NCBI RefSeq assembly: GCF_009906795.1 | Contig: NZ_JAAALN010000006.1 | Coordinates: forward strand, 1-48,684 | Source: Kineococcus siccus | GTDB taxonomy: Bacteria; Actinomycetota; Actinomycetes; Actinomycetales; Kineococcaceae | Direction of reading: 5' to 3' | Length of the DNA: 48,684 nt | In this document: one piece after another, positions 32,232 through 40,549 of the stretch | How the letters are laid out: each line of letters starts with the position of its first letter | Numbering within the stretch: position 1 is the first letter of the stretch | Notes under the pieces: generated by a model | Database searches by the model: none | What the model was told of the DNA's origin: nothing | Seen by the model: the letters and a program-made list of their open reading frames with translations, nothing else | Made by a program: the position numbers and the translations under genes

Positions 32232-33467
32232 GTGCCCACCGTCCCCACCGAGCTGTCCGCGGCCACGGTCCGCCGGCTCGAGGCGGCCGCGGGGACCTTC
32301 GCCTCGGCCATCGCGGCGCGGATGGACGAGCTGCCCTGGTACGCGGGCCTGCCGCCCGACGAGCGCTCGTGGGTCGGCCTGGTCGCGCAGGCCGGCTACA
32401 CCGACTTCCTGCGCTGGCTCGGGGACCCGGACCCGGCGGGCCTCGCGGACAAGAACGTGTTCGGGACGGTCCCTCGGGAGCTGACCCGCTCGGTGACGCT
32501 GCAGCAGACCGTCGAGCTCGTCCGCACCGCGATCACGGTGGTGGAGGAGGGCGTCGACGCCGTCGTCGGCGACGGGGCGCCGGCCGAGCGGCCGCGCGTG
32601 CGGGAGTCGCTGCTGCGCTACTCCCGCGAGGTCGCCTTCGCCGCGGCGGCCGTCTACGCGCGCGCCGCCGAGTCGCGCGGCGCGTGGGACGCGCGGCTGG
32701 AGGCCCTGGTCGTGGACGCCGTGCTGCGCGGCGACGGCGAGGAGACCATCGCCTCCCGCGCCTCGGCGCTGGGCTGGCGCCTGGACACCCCGACGGCCGT
32801 CGTCATGGGCACCTCCAGCGACGACGCCCCCGCGGGCGTGGTCCCGCGCGTGCGCAAGGTGGTCCGGGCGGCGGGCGGCGAGGCCCTGGTCGGCGTGCAG
32901 GGCGAGCGGCTCGTCGTCGTCCTGTCCGGCCTGACCGACGTCCTCGCGACGGCCGAGCTGCTCGCGACGACCGAGTTCGGGGAGGGCCCGGTCGTCGTCG
33001 GCCCCACGGTCGCGTCGCTGCCGGTCGCGGCCCGCTCGGCCCGGGCCGCCCTCGCGGGCGTGGTCGCCTGCCGCGCGTGGCCCCGCGCGCCGCGCCCGGT
33101 GCTCGCCGACGACCTGCTGCCGGAGCGGGCGCTGTCGGGCGACGCGACCGCGCGCCGGGCGCTCGTGGACCGCGCCTACCGGCCGCTGGAGGAGGCGGGC
33201 GGGGCGCTGCTGGAGACGCTGACGGCCTACCTGGAGCACGGCGGCTCGCTCGAGGCGTGCGCGCGCTCCCTGTTCGTCCACGCCAACACCGTGCGGTACC
33301 GGCTGCGGCGGGTCGGGGACGTGTGCGGCTGGACGCCCTCGTCGCCGCGGGAGCGGTTCGTGCTGCAGACGGCGCTCGCGCTGGGCCGGTTGTCGCAGGT
33401 CCCGGCGCCGGCGGCGCCGCGCGGGCCCCTGGGCGGGCGGCCGTCGACGGCCGACGACGACGGCTGA
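32232..33467 (+). CDS. fasR: PucR-family regulator of fatty acid synthesis (FasR-like)
   Basis: 411 residues. The C-terminal PucR-type helix-turn-helix is clear (LETLTAYLEHGGSLEACARS, LFVHANTVRYRLRRVGDVCG). The middle contains a GGDEF-like/CdaR fold region. In Streptomyces, FasR (PucR family) lies directly before fabD-fabH-acpP-fabF and activates them in response to acyl-CoA-type signals; gene order here is identical, which supports the name. TAGGCT lies six bases before the GTG start, consistent with a leaderless mRNA. Confidence 0.88.
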   Translation: MPTVPTELSAATVRRLEAAAGTFASAIAARMDELPWYAGLPPDERSWVGLVAQAGYTDFLRWLGDPDPAGLADKNVFGTVPRELTRSVTLQQTVELVRTAITVVEEGVDAVVGDGAPAERPRVRESLLRYSREVAFAAAAVYARAAESRGAWDARLEALVVDAVLRGDGEETIASRASALGWRLDTPTAVVMGTSSDDAPAGVVPRVRKVVRAAGGEALVGVQGERLVVVLSGLTDVLATAELLATTEFGEGPVVVGPTVASLPVAARSARAALAGVVACRAWPRAPRPVLADDLLPERALSGDATARRALVDRAYRPLEEAGGALLETLTAYLEHGGSLEACARSLFVHANTVRYRLRRVGDVCGWTPSSPRERFVLQTALALGRLSQVPAPAAPRGPLGGRPSTADDDG

Positions 33468-33496
33468 CGCTGCGCCCACGCACCCTGACGCAGCGT
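33467..33496. promoter_or_regulatory. inverted repeat upstream of fabD, possible FasR operator
   Basis: ACGCTGCG (33467-33474) and CGCAGCGT (33489-33496) form a perfect 8-bp inverted repeat with a 14-base centre, between the fasR stop and fabD. It could be an operator, or the stem of a weak terminator for fasR. Confidence 0.4.
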
Positions 33497-33610
33497 GCCG
33501 ACGCGCCGGGCCGTCCACCGCGCGCCTTGGAGGATCCCTACAACGCGCGCCGCCGAAGTCGGTGAGCGTCGTGACCAGGGCGGGCCCGGCCGGCACGAGA
33601 AGGTGGGACG

Positions 33611-34576
33611 GTGCTCGTTCTCGTCTTCCCCGGTCAGGGCTCGCAGACCCCCGGCTTCCTCGCCCCGTGGCTCGAGCTGCCGGGCGTCGCCGACCGGCTG
33701 CGCTGGGCCTCGGCCGTGGTCGGCGACGACCTGCTCGCCCACGGCACGGTGTCCGACGCCGACACGCTGCGCGACACCGCGGTGGCCCAGCCCCTCATCG
33801 TCGCGGCCGGGCTCCTCGGTCTGCGCGAGCTGCTGGCGTCCCCGGCCGAGGTCGCGGGCGCCGCGGGCGCCGTCGCGGGGCACTCCGTCGGGGAGCTGAC
33901 GGCCGCCGCCGCGGTCGGAGCCCTGACGCCCGAGCAGGCGCTGGTCCTCGTGCGCGAGCGCGGCCGGGCGATGGCCACGGCCGCGGCCGCCACCCCGACC
34001 GGCATGAGCGCGGTGCTGGGCGGCGACCCGGACGAGGTCGCGGCCGCACTGGCGGCCCACGGGCTCACGGCCGCCAACGCCAACGGCGGCGGGCAGGTCG
34101 TCGCCGCTGGCACCGTGGAGGCGCTCGCCGCGCTCGCGGCCGCACCGCCCGCGAAGGCGCGCGTCGTCCCCCTGCAGGTCGCGGGGGCCTTCCACACCAC
34201 GCACATGCAGCCGGCCGTCGGGACGCTCGAGGCCCTGGCCGCGGGCCTGGAACCCGGGACGGCCGCCGTGCCGCTGGCCGCGAACGCCGACGGGGAGCTC
34301 GTGAGCGACGGCGCCGAGGTCCTGCGCCGCCTCGTGGCCCAGGTCAGCCGCCCCGTGCGCTGGGACCTGTGCCAGGAGGCCTTCGCCCGGCTCGGGGTCA
34401 CCGGGCTGGTCGAGGTCCCGCCGGCGGGTACCTTGACCAACCTGGCCAAGCGTTCGCTCAAGGGGGTGGACGTCCTGGCGCTGAAGACCCCAGACGACCT
34501 CGAGAGGGCCCGCACGATGATCGCCGAGCACGGCGGCGTCGTGCGGACCACGACACCAGTGGAGGTGGGCCGGTGA
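33611..34576 (+). CDS. fabD: malonyl-CoA:ACP transacylase
   Basis: 321 residues. GQGSQ at 8-12, the nucleophile S92 in GHSVGEL, the arginine in RERGRAM near 117, and the His of GAFHTTHM (H195) are all present. It transfers malonyl from CoA to ACP, the entry step of elongation in type II fatty acid synthesis. GTG start 33611 follows GAAGGTGGGA. Its stop overlaps the fabH start as GTGA. It is the first gene of the fabD-fabH-acpP-fabF operon. Confidence 0.97.
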   Translation: MLVLVFPGQGSQTPGFLAPWLELPGVADRLRWASAVVGDDLLAHGTVSDADTLRDTAVAQPLIVAAGLLGLRELLASPAEVAGAAGAVAGHSVGELTAAAAVGALTPEQALVLVRERGRAMATAAAATPTGMSAVLGGDPDEVAAALAAHGLTAANANGGGQVVAAGTVEALAALAAAPPAKARVVPLQVAGAFHTTHMQPAVGTLEALAAGLEPGTAAVPLAANADGELVSDGAEVLRRLVAQVSRPVRWDLCQEAFARLGVTGLVEVPPAGTLTNLAKRSLKGVDVLALKTPDDLERARTMIAEHGGVVRTTTPVEVGR

Positions 34577-35649
34577 GCCCCCGGCTGAGCACCGCACCGC
34601 ACCGGGAGGCCCGGATCCTCGGCGTGGGGGCGCACCGCCCCCCGCGCATCATCGACAACGCCGAGGTGTGCACCTGGATCGACTCCTCCGACGAGTGGAT
34701 CCGCCAGCGCACCGGGATCGCCACGCGCCGCTGGGCGGCGCCCGACGTCAGCGTCGTCGACATGTCCGAGGACGCCTCCGCCAAGGCCCTGGCCGCCGCG
34801 GGGCTGACGGGGGGCGACGTCGACGCCGTCGTCGTCGCGACCGTCTCGCACCCCTACCAGACCCCCGCGGCCGCGGCCGTCCTCGCGCACCGCCTCGGCG
34901 CGACGCCCGCGGCGGCCTTCGACGTCTCGGCCGGCTGCGCCGGGTTCTGCCACGGCGTCGCCGTGGGCAGCGACCTGGTGCGCGGCGGCACCGCCGAGCA
35001 CGTCCTCGTCGTGGGGGTGGACAAGCTCTCGGACTTCACCGACAAGCACGACCGCTCCACGGCGTTCCTCTTCGCCGACGGCGCGGGCGCCGTCGTCCTC
35101 GGGCCCTCGCAGGAGGTCGGCATCGCCCCGACCGTCTGGGGCTCCGACGGCGGGCAGGCCGACGTCATCCGCTCCAAGTTCTCGTGGCTCGACGTGCGGC
35201 AGGGCCGCTCGCCCCAGCGGCTCGTGCCCGACGAGGCCGCGGTGCTCGCCGCCGCCGAGCCGGCGGGCGACCTCGCGGTCCCCGACGACACCTGGCCCTA
35301 CCTCGAGCAGGCCGGCCAGACCGTGTTCCGCTGGGCCGTGTGGCAGATGGCGCCGGTCGCCCAGCGCGCCCTGGACGCCGCCGGCGTCGCCGCGTCCGAC
35401 CTCGACGTGTTCGTCGCCCACCAGGCGAACGGCCGGATCATCGACGCCATGGTCAAGCAGCTCAAGCTGCCCGACTCCGTGCACGTGGCCCGCGACATCG
35501 TCGACATGGGCAACACCTCGGCGGCCTCGGTGCCGCTGGCCATGGAGCGGGCGATGGCCGACGGCGACGCGCCGTCGGGCGGGCTGGCCCTGCTCATCGG
35601 CTACGGCGCCGGGCTGTCGTACGCGGCGCAGGTCGTCCGGCTGCCGTGA
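34573..35649 (+). CDS. fabH: beta-ketoacyl-ACP synthase III
   Basis: 358 residues, somewhat longer than E. coli FabH because of an N-terminal extension of about 12 residues. The catalytic triad is C122 (SAGCAGFCHG), H283 (VAHQANGRI) and N314 (MGNTSAAS). It condenses an acyl-CoA starter with malonyl-ACP; in Actinobacteria it often prefers branched or acetyl starters. Start GTG 34573 overlaps the fabD stop. Confidence 0.97.
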   Translation: MSPRLSTAPHREARILGVGAHRPPRIIDNAEVCTWIDSSDEWIRQRTGIATRRWAAPDVSVVDMSEDASAKALAAAGLTGGDVDAVVVATVSHPYQTPAAAAVLAHRLGATPAAAFDVSAGCAGFCHGVAVGSDLVRGGTAEHVLVVGVDKLSDFTDKHDRSTAFLFADGAGAVVLGPSQEVGIAPTVWGSDGGQADVIRSKFSWLDVRQGRSPQRLVPDEAAVLAAAEPAGDLAVPDDTWPYLEQAGQTVFRWAVWQMAPVAQRALDAAGVAASDLDVFVAHQANGRIIDAMVKQLKLPDSVHVARDIVDMGNTSAASVPLAMERAMADGDAPSGGLALLIGYGAGLSYAAQVVRLP

Positions 35650-35742
35650 GCCGCACCCCCAAGACCCCTGGGACGCAGCACCGGCGCCCCAGGCCGACGT
35701 GGCGGTCCGATCCCCGGGCGCCCACCACCGAAGGAGCACCGC

Positions 35743-35988
35743 ATGGCCAGTGAGCAGGAGATCCTGAGCGGCCTCGCCGAGATCGTCAACGAGGAGACCG
35801 GCCTGCCCACCGACAGCGTGCAGGCCGACAAGTCGTTCACCGACGACCTCGACATCGACTCGCTGTCGATGATGACCATCGTCGTCAACGCCGAGGAGAA
35901 GTTCTCCGTCCGCATCCCGGACGAGGACGTCAAGAACCTCCGCACCGTGGGCGACGCCGTCGCCTACATCTCCCAGGCCCAGGGCTGA
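35743..35988 (+). CDS. acpP: acyl carrier protein
   Basis: 81 residues, acidic. The phosphopantetheine site is S40 in DLDIDSLSMM, with helix II following (MTIVVNAEEKFSVRIPDEDV). It carries the growing acyl chain. AAGGAG precedes ATG 35743. Confidence 0.97.
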   Translation: MASEQEILSGLAEIVNEETGLPTDSVQADKSFTDDLDIDSLSMMTIVVNAEEKFSVRIPDEDVKNLRTVGDAVAYISQAQG

Positions 35989-36115
35989 GACCCGCCGTCG
36001 CCGGCCCGGCCCCGCACGGGCCGGCCGGCGGCGCCGCCGCACGCGGCACCTCAGCCCGGGGGACCTCCGTCGGGGGACCCCCCCAGCCGCACCGTTCGAG
36101 AAGGAGTTGACCGAC

Positions 36116-37366
36116 ATGACCGCGACCGCTCGCCGCGTCGTCGTCACCGGGCTCGGAATGACGACGCCGCTGGGCGGCGACGTCCGTTCGTCCTGGGCAG
36201 CCGCCCTCGCCGGCACCTCCGGCGCGGCTCCCATCACCGACGCGTGGATCGACGACACGGAACTGCCGATCACCTTCGCCGCCCAGGCCGCGGTCAAGGC
36301 CGCGGACGTCCTGACCCGCCAGGAGACCAAGCGGCTCGACCCCTCGGCCCAGTTCTCCGTCATCGCCGCGCGCGAGGCCTGGAAGGACGCGGGCGCCCCC
36401 GAGGTCGACAAGGTCCGGCTGGGCTCGGTCGTGGGCACGGGCATCGGGGGGATCTGGACCCTGCTGACCGCCTACGACACGCTGCGCACGCGCGGTGCAC
36501 GCCGCGTGCTGCCGCTGACCGTGCCGATGCTCATGGCCAACAGCTCCACGGCCGCCGTCAGCCTCGAGTTCGGCGCCGGCGCCGGGGCGCACACGCCCGT
36601 CAGCGCCTGCGCGTCGGGCGCCGAGGCCATCGCCTACGGCCTGGAGATGATCCGCTCGGGCCGGGCCGACATCGTCATCGCCGGAGGCACCGAGGCCGCG
36701 ATCCACCCGCTGCCCATCGCCTCCTTCGCGGCGATGCACGCGATGTCCACGCGCAACGAGGACCCCGAGCGCGCCTCGCGGCCCTTCGACACCCAGCGCG
36801 ACGGCTTCGTGCTCGGCGAGGGCGCGGGCATGCTCGTCCTCGAGGCGGAGGAGCACGCCGTGGCGCGCGGCGCCCGCATCCACGCGGAGCTGATGGGCGC
36901 GGGCCTCTCGGCCGACGCGCACCACATCGCCGCACCCGAGCCCGCAGGTCTCGGCGTGAGCCGCGCCATCGGCGACGCGCTGCGCGCCGCGGACATCTCG
37001 GCCGCGGACGTCGTGCACCTCAACGCGCACGCGACGTCGACGCCCGTGGGCGACATCGCCGAGGACCACGGCCTGCGGCTGGCCCTGGGCGACGACCTCG
37101 AGCACATCGCCGTCTCGGCCACGAAGTCGATGACGGGCCACCTGCTGGGGGCGGCCGGCGCCGTCGAGAGCATCTTCACGATCCTCGCGCTGCGCGACCG
37201 GCTGGCGCCGCCCACGATCAACGTCGACGACATCGACCCGGACATCTCGGTGGACGTCGTCCGCAAGGACCCGCGGCCGCTGCCGGCCGAGGGCCGCCTC
37301 GTCGGGCTGAACAACGCGTTCGGCTTCGGCGGGCACAACTCGAGCCTCGTCTTCCGCTCGGTCTGA
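36116..37366 (+). CDS. fabF: beta-ketoacyl-ACP synthase II
   Basis: 416 residues. The Cys-His-His triad is C165 (SACASGAEA), H305 (NAHATSTPVGD) and H342 (SMTGHLLGAAG). It elongates acyl-ACP with malonyl-ACP. ATG 36116 is preferred over TTG 36107 because AAGGAG (36101-36106) is nine bases before the ATG and directly abuts the TTG. Last gene of the fab operon, followed by a strong hairpin. Confidence 0.97.
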   Translation: MTATARRVVVTGLGMTTPLGGDVRSSWAAALAGTSGAAPITDAWIDDTELPITFAAQAAVKAADVLTRQETKRLDPSAQFSVIAAREAWKDAGAPEVDKVRLGSVVGTGIGGIWTLLTAYDTLRTRGARRVLPLTVPMLMANSSTAAVSLEFGAGAGAHTPVSACASGAEAIAYGLEMIRSGRADIVIAGGTEAAIHPLPIASFAAMHAMSTRNEDPERASRPFDTQRDGFVLGEGAGMLVLEAEEHAVARGARIHAELMGAGLSADAHHIAAPEPAGLGVSRAIGDALRAADISAADVVHLNAHATSTPVGDIAEDHGLRLALGDDLEHIAVSATKSMTGHLLGAAGAVESIFTILALRDRLAPPTINVDDIDPDISVDVVRKDPRPLPAEGRLVGLNNAFGFGGHNSSLVFRSV

Positions 37367-37400
37367 GGTTCCCCGGGCCGGTCCGGCCCGCACGCACGAT

Positions 37401-37425
37401 GGCCCGCAGGGACTCCCTGCGGGCC
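37401..37425. terminator. bidirectional hairpin terminator after fabF
   Basis: A perfect 11-bp stem GGCCCGCAGGG / CCCTGCGGGCC with a three-base loop, between the convergent fabF and DUF3145 genes. Confidence 0.82.
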
Positions 37426-37450
37426 GTCGCGCGTCGGGGTGAGGCCCGGC

Positions 37451-37963
37451 TCAGCCGACCTGGTGCAGCCAGCGCACGGGGGTGTCGTCGCCGGCGTGGC
37501 GGAACGCCTCGAGCTCGGAGTCCCAGGGCTCCCCGACGGCCAGGGCGAGCGCGCGCCGCGCCGACGCCGGGTCGGCGGCGGGCCCGGACAGGAGGTCCAG
37601 GGCGGCGCGCACGCGGTCCTCCGGGACCTGGGCGTTGCCGTGCACGTCCGTCACGGTGTGGAAGATGCCGAGGGCCGGTGTGTGGCTCCAGCGACCGCCG
37701 TCGCAGCCGGGGCTGGGTTCCTCGGTCACCTCGAAGCGCAGGTGCGCCCAGCCGCGCAGCGCGGAGGCGATGAGGGCGCCCGTCCCCTGCGGCGCCTGCC
37801 ACGAGTACTCGGCCCGCAGGCAGCCCGGAGCGATCGGCTGGCTCGTCCAGTCGAAGGACGGGCGCACGCCGAGGACACCACCGGCGGCCCACTCGATGTG
37901 CGGAGTGAGCGCTCGTGGTGCGGAGTGCACGAAGAGCACGCCGCGAGTCGTCGCACCGGACAT
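37451..37963 (-). CDS. DUF3145 family protein
   Basis: 170 residues. MSGATTRGVLFVHSAPRALT, HIEWAAGGVLGV, FDWTSQPIAPGCLRAEYSWQ and the C-terminal GEPWDSELEAFRHAGDDTPV are the actinobacterial DUF3145 signature. Function unknown; it is often found next to the fab operon in this phylum, as here. Start ATG 37963 has GGAG upstream; the frame extends further without support. Confidence 0.9.
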   Translation of the reverse strand: MSGATTRGVLFVHSAPRALTPHIEWAAGGVLGVRPSFDWTSQPIAPGCLRAEYSWQAPQGTGALIASALRGWAHLRFEVTEEPSPGCDGGRWSHTPALGIFHTVTDVHGNAQVPEDRVRAALDLLSGPAADPASARRALALAVGEPWDSELEAFRHAGDDTPVRWLHQVG

Positions 37964-38232
37964 GCCGTTCTCCTCTGCGTCGGTGTGAGGGACGTCTTCC
38001 CCAACGACCTCGCACCCCAGCGGAGCGACAAGCGGTGACCAGATGACTACTCGGCGTGCTTTCCGTTCTCCGCCATCATGCCTCACCGACCCCGCAGCGC
38101 ACCACCTCCACCACACGCTCTCCACCGCACGGGCGCAGGCGGGCCCGGAGCCCCTCAGGTGCGGGCCCGGGGCTGCCGATGGGAGGGCACCGGGCGACGT
38201 CCGGCACACCGGCGAGGAGAGGCGAGGCGACC

Positions 38233-38646
38233 GTGACCGACCTGCAGCCGGCCACCCGCGTGGGGGAGATCTCCGAGGTCATCCGGCCCGCCGCGATCGT
38301 CCCCGAGGACGCCGCCCGCCGCGTGCTGGTCGAGCTCGCGCTCCGCGACGTGCAGAACGGGGGCGTCTGGGAGGCGACACCGAGCGTCTGGGGACGCTAC
38401 GACCGGCCGTGGAACGGCCCGGACAACGACGCGGGCGCCGAGCTGATCGGCCGCATCCACGTCGCCTACGGCACCCCGACGAAGTACGAGATCACGGTCT
38501 ACCGCGTCTCGGTGACCCTGTTCGGCAGCCAGCTCGGCTGGAGCGTGGAGTCGCTGTGCGACGAGGCCCTGGGCCACGGCGGCCTGCGGCTGGCGGACTG
38601 CCCCCGCGCCGTGCTCGCCGCGCCCCCCGCGCCCTACCGGCACTGA
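38233..38646 (+). CDS. conserved-looking protein, unknown function
   Basis: 137 residues from GTG 38233. Sequence such as EDAARRVLVELALRDVQNGG, WGRYDRPWNGPDNDAGAELI and KYEITVYRVSVTLFGSQLGW has a globular alpha/beta look, with Trp-rich turns. No family recognised. It is divergent from the DUF3145 gene. Codon use is that of the host. Confidence 0.65.
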   Translation: MTDLQPATRVGEISEVIRPAAIVPEDAARRVLVELALRDVQNGGVWEATPSVWGRYDRPWNGPDNDAGAELIGRIHVAYGTPTKYEITVYRVSVTLFGSQLGWSVESLCDEALGHGGLRLADCPRAVLAAPPAPYRH

Positions 38647-38656
38647 CGCCCTCCCC

Positions 38657-38719
38657 GCGGACGCTCCACCACCTGCGGACGCCCCACCACCTGCGGACGC
38701 CCCACCACCTGCGGGCGCC
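38657..38719. repeat. 18-bp minisatellite, 3.5 copies
   Basis: The unit GCGGACGCCCCACCACCT occurs at 38657-38674 (one T for C), 38675-38692 and 38693-38710, with a partial fourth copy. It lies between two host genes and has no spacers. Slippage product most likely. Confidence 0.8.
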
Positions 38720-38749
38720 GGGGCCCCGGCGCAGTGGGACGATCGGGAC

Positions 38750-39394
38750 GTGAGCGACCAGCCGCCCGCGCGGCGCCACCACCGGCCGGCCCTGCCCGGT
38801 GACGACGCGATCCTCGCCATGGCGGGCGGGATCGACCCGCAGGCCCGCGAGGAGGCCGCCCACGCGGCCGCGTCCGCGCTGGTGCACGGGGCGCGCTCCG
38901 CCGCCGACGCGGAGGTCACGCGCCGCGTCGTGCGCCTCGCGCAGGACGAGGGGCTCGAGGTCATCGCCGAGCTGTGGTCCGACGCCCCCGCCGACTCCCT
39001 CGCCGGGGCCCTGTGGCGGCTGTACGTCCTGCGCACCTGGGTGCAGCGCGCGCCCCGCTCGGTCGCCGACCAGTTCGCGGAGGGCCGGCGCCACGCGCCG
39101 GTCATGGAGGTCGTGGCCGGTGTGGCGGACCCGCCGGGGCCCGCCGAGGTCGCCGCCGTCCTGGACGCCGTGCTGACCGGGGTGGCCGAGGGCGACTTCG
39201 CCGTCACGCTCGAGCGCGCCGCGGCCTTCTGCCGGGTCGTGGCCATCGGCCGCGCGCACCACGCCGACGACCCCCGCGTCGCCGACGCCGAGGACGACGC
39301 CTCGGGGCTCACGCGCTCCGCCGCGCGCCTGCTGCGCACCGCCGAGCAGCTCGAGTCGGCCGGGCGGCGCTGGCGCGACGGCGAGCTCGGCTGA
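38750..39394 (+). CDS. helical protein, unknown function
   Basis: 214 residues from GTG 38750. Largely helical and acidic (REEAAHAAASALVHGARSAA, GVADPPGPAEVAAVLDAVLT). The pattern is seen in actinobacterial hypothetical proteins, but I cannot name a domain. No membrane segment or signal. Host-type codon use. Confidence 0.7.
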   Translation: MSDQPPARRHHRPALPGDDAILAMAGGIDPQAREEAAHAAASALVHGARSAADAEVTRRVVRLAQDEGLEVIAELWSDAPADSLAGALWRLYVLRTWVQRAPRSVADQFAEGRRHAPVMEVVAGVADPPGPAEVAAVLDAVLTGVAEGDFAVTLERAAAFCRVVAIGRAHHADDPRVADAEDDASGLTRSAARLLRTAEQLESAGRRWRDGELG

Positions 39395-39424
39395 CTCAGC
39401 CCTGGCGGGTCGTGGCCCGCTCGT

Positions 39425-39430
39425 TACACT
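39425..39430 (+). promoter_or_regulatory. candidate -10 box for the structured leader
   Basis: TACACT ends six bases before G39437, the first base of the outer stem of the leader RNA. A weak TGGCGG at 39403-39408 has a 16-base spacer. Confidence 0.5.
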
Positions 39431-39436
39431 GGTGGA

Positions 39437-39520
39437 GGCGTCGGGCCGCGGTAGCCCCGGGTCCCAACTGAAGCCGCTACGAGCGGCGATGCGCCGTGAG
39501 GCGCTTCCCGGCCCGACGCC
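39437..39520 (+). ncRNA. structured 5' leader RNA upstream of aldo/keto reductase
   Basis: GGCGTCGGGCCG (39437-39448) pairs perfectly over 12 bp with CGGCCCGACGCC (39509-39520). Inside are GCCGCT-ACG-AGCGGC (39473-39487), which competes with GTAGC/GCTAC (39451-39455 / 39476-39480), and GCGCC-GTGA-GGCGC (39491-39504) with a GNRA-type loop. The likely transcription start is the first stem base. An enclosed multi-stem RNA with alternative pairing is what a cis-regulatory RNA or riboswitch looks like. It does not fit any consensus I can recall. Confidence 0.5.
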
Positions 39521-39554
39521 ACCCGTCCCCGATGAGGAGCGTCTTCCCCCATGA
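39489..39554 (+). CDS. possible Pro-rich upstream ORF overlapping the reductase start
   Basis: ATG 39489 opens a 21-codon frame (MRREALPGPTPPVPDEERLP then P) whose TGA overlaps the reductase ATG as ATGA (39551-39554). Its start lies between the hairpins of the leader. If translated, it would melt the outer stem and couple ribosomes to the reductase. The ribosome site is weak, so this is tentative. Confidence 0.35.
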   Translation: MRREALPGPTPPVPDEERLPP

Positions 39555-40390
39555 CCGCTGCGGTCCCCCAGATCACCCTGAACAACGGCGTCACCGTGCC
39601 CCAGCTGGGCTTCGGCGTCTGGCAGGTCGGCGACGACGAGGTCACGCCCGCCGTCGCCACCGCGCTCGAGGCCGGCTACCGGCACATCGACACCGCCGCC
39701 ATCTACGGCAACGAGAAGGGCGTGGGCGCGGCGATCGCCCAGTCCGGGCTGGCGCGCGAGGAGCTGTTCGTCACCACCAAGCTGTGGAACGCCGAGCAGG
39801 GCTTCGACTCGACGCTGCGCGCCTTCGACGAGAGCCTCGGCAAGCTGGGCCTGGACACGGTGGACCTGTACCTCATCCACTGGCCCGTGCCCGCCAAGGA
39901 CGCCTACGTCGACACCTGGAAGGCGTTCGAGCGCCTGTACGCGGAGGGTCGCGTCCGCGCCATCGGCGTCTCCAACTTCGAGCCGCACCACCTCAACCGG
40001 CTCCTCGCGGGGACCGACGTGGTGCCCGCGGTGAACCAGATCGAGCTGCACCCGTTCCTGCAGCAGGTCGCGCTGCGCGAGGAGCTCGCGCGCCACCAGG
40101 TCGTCACCGAGGCCTACAGCCCCCTGTCGTCGGGCAAGGGCGTCATCGACGACCCGACCATCCGGGCGATCGCGGCGGCCCACGGCAAGACGCCCGCCCA
40201 GGTCACGCTGCGCTGGCACATCGAGATCGGCAACCTCGTCATCCCGAAGTCGGTGACGCCCGAGCGCATCCGGGAGAACATCGACCTCTTCGACTTCGAG
40301 CTCACCGAGGACGACCGGGCGCAGGTCTCGGGCCTCGAGCGCGACGGCCGGGTCGGCGCGCACCCCGACACCATGAACATGGGCGCCTGA
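39551..40390 (+). CDS. aldo/keto reductase
   Basis: 279 residues. The catalytic tetrad D47, Y52, K77, H110 is readable in GYRHIDTAAIYGNE, VTTKLWN and LYLIHWPVP. NADPH-site residues are in VIPKSVTPERIRENIDLFDF. It resembles 2,5-diketo-D-gluconate reductase-type (DkgA/AKR5) enzymes, reducing small carbonyl compounds. GAGGAG at 39534-39539 is 11 bases before the ATG. Preceded by an unusual structured leader; followed by a strong terminator, so it is a single-gene unit. Confidence 0.93.
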   Translation: MTAAVPQITLNNGVTVPQLGFGVWQVGDDEVTPAVATALEAGYRHIDTAAIYGNEKGVGAAIAQSGLAREELFVTTKLWNAEQGFDSTLRAFDESLGKLGLDTVDLYLIHWPVPAKDAYVDTWKAFERLYAEGRVRAIGVSNFEPHHLNRLLAGTDVVPAVNQIELHPFLQQVALREELARHQVVTEAYSPLSSGKGVIDDPTIRAIAAAHGKTPAQVTLRWHIEIGNLVIPKSVTPERIRENIDLFDFELTEDDRAQVSGLERDGRVGAHPDTMNMGA

Positions 40391-40405
40391 GCTCCCACGT
40401 CCGCC

Positions 40406-40443
40406 ACGACGGCGCCGTCCCCGGCCGGGGGCGGCGCCGTCGT
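40406..40443 (+). terminator. strong hairpin terminator
   Basis: A perfect 12-bp stem ACGACGGCGCCG / CGGCGCCGTCGT encloses a further CCCCGGCCGGGG hairpin, 16 bases after the reductase stop. Confidence 0.8.
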
Positions 40444-40549
40444 GCGTCCGGGCCGGGCGGCCTCCCGACCGCCCCGCCGGGCGACTGACCCCAGGTGCTC
40501 ACGGAGCGTCGGTTGCCCTCACCGCCCGTGCGGTGACACGGTCGTCGTC

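Noticed and set aside
36107-36115. TTG at 36107 as the fabF start
   Set aside because: The ribosome site abuts this TTG; the ATG at 36116 has a proper nine-base spacing.
33634-36444. A 936-codon minus-strand frame over the fab operon
   Set aside because: It is a shadow of fabD, fabH, acpP and fabF, which carry full catalytic motifs.
39437-39520. Known RNA classes (SRP RNA, T-box, SAM, cobalamin, c-di-GMP) for the structured leader
   Set aside because: None of the conserved sequence blocks of these classes can be found in it.
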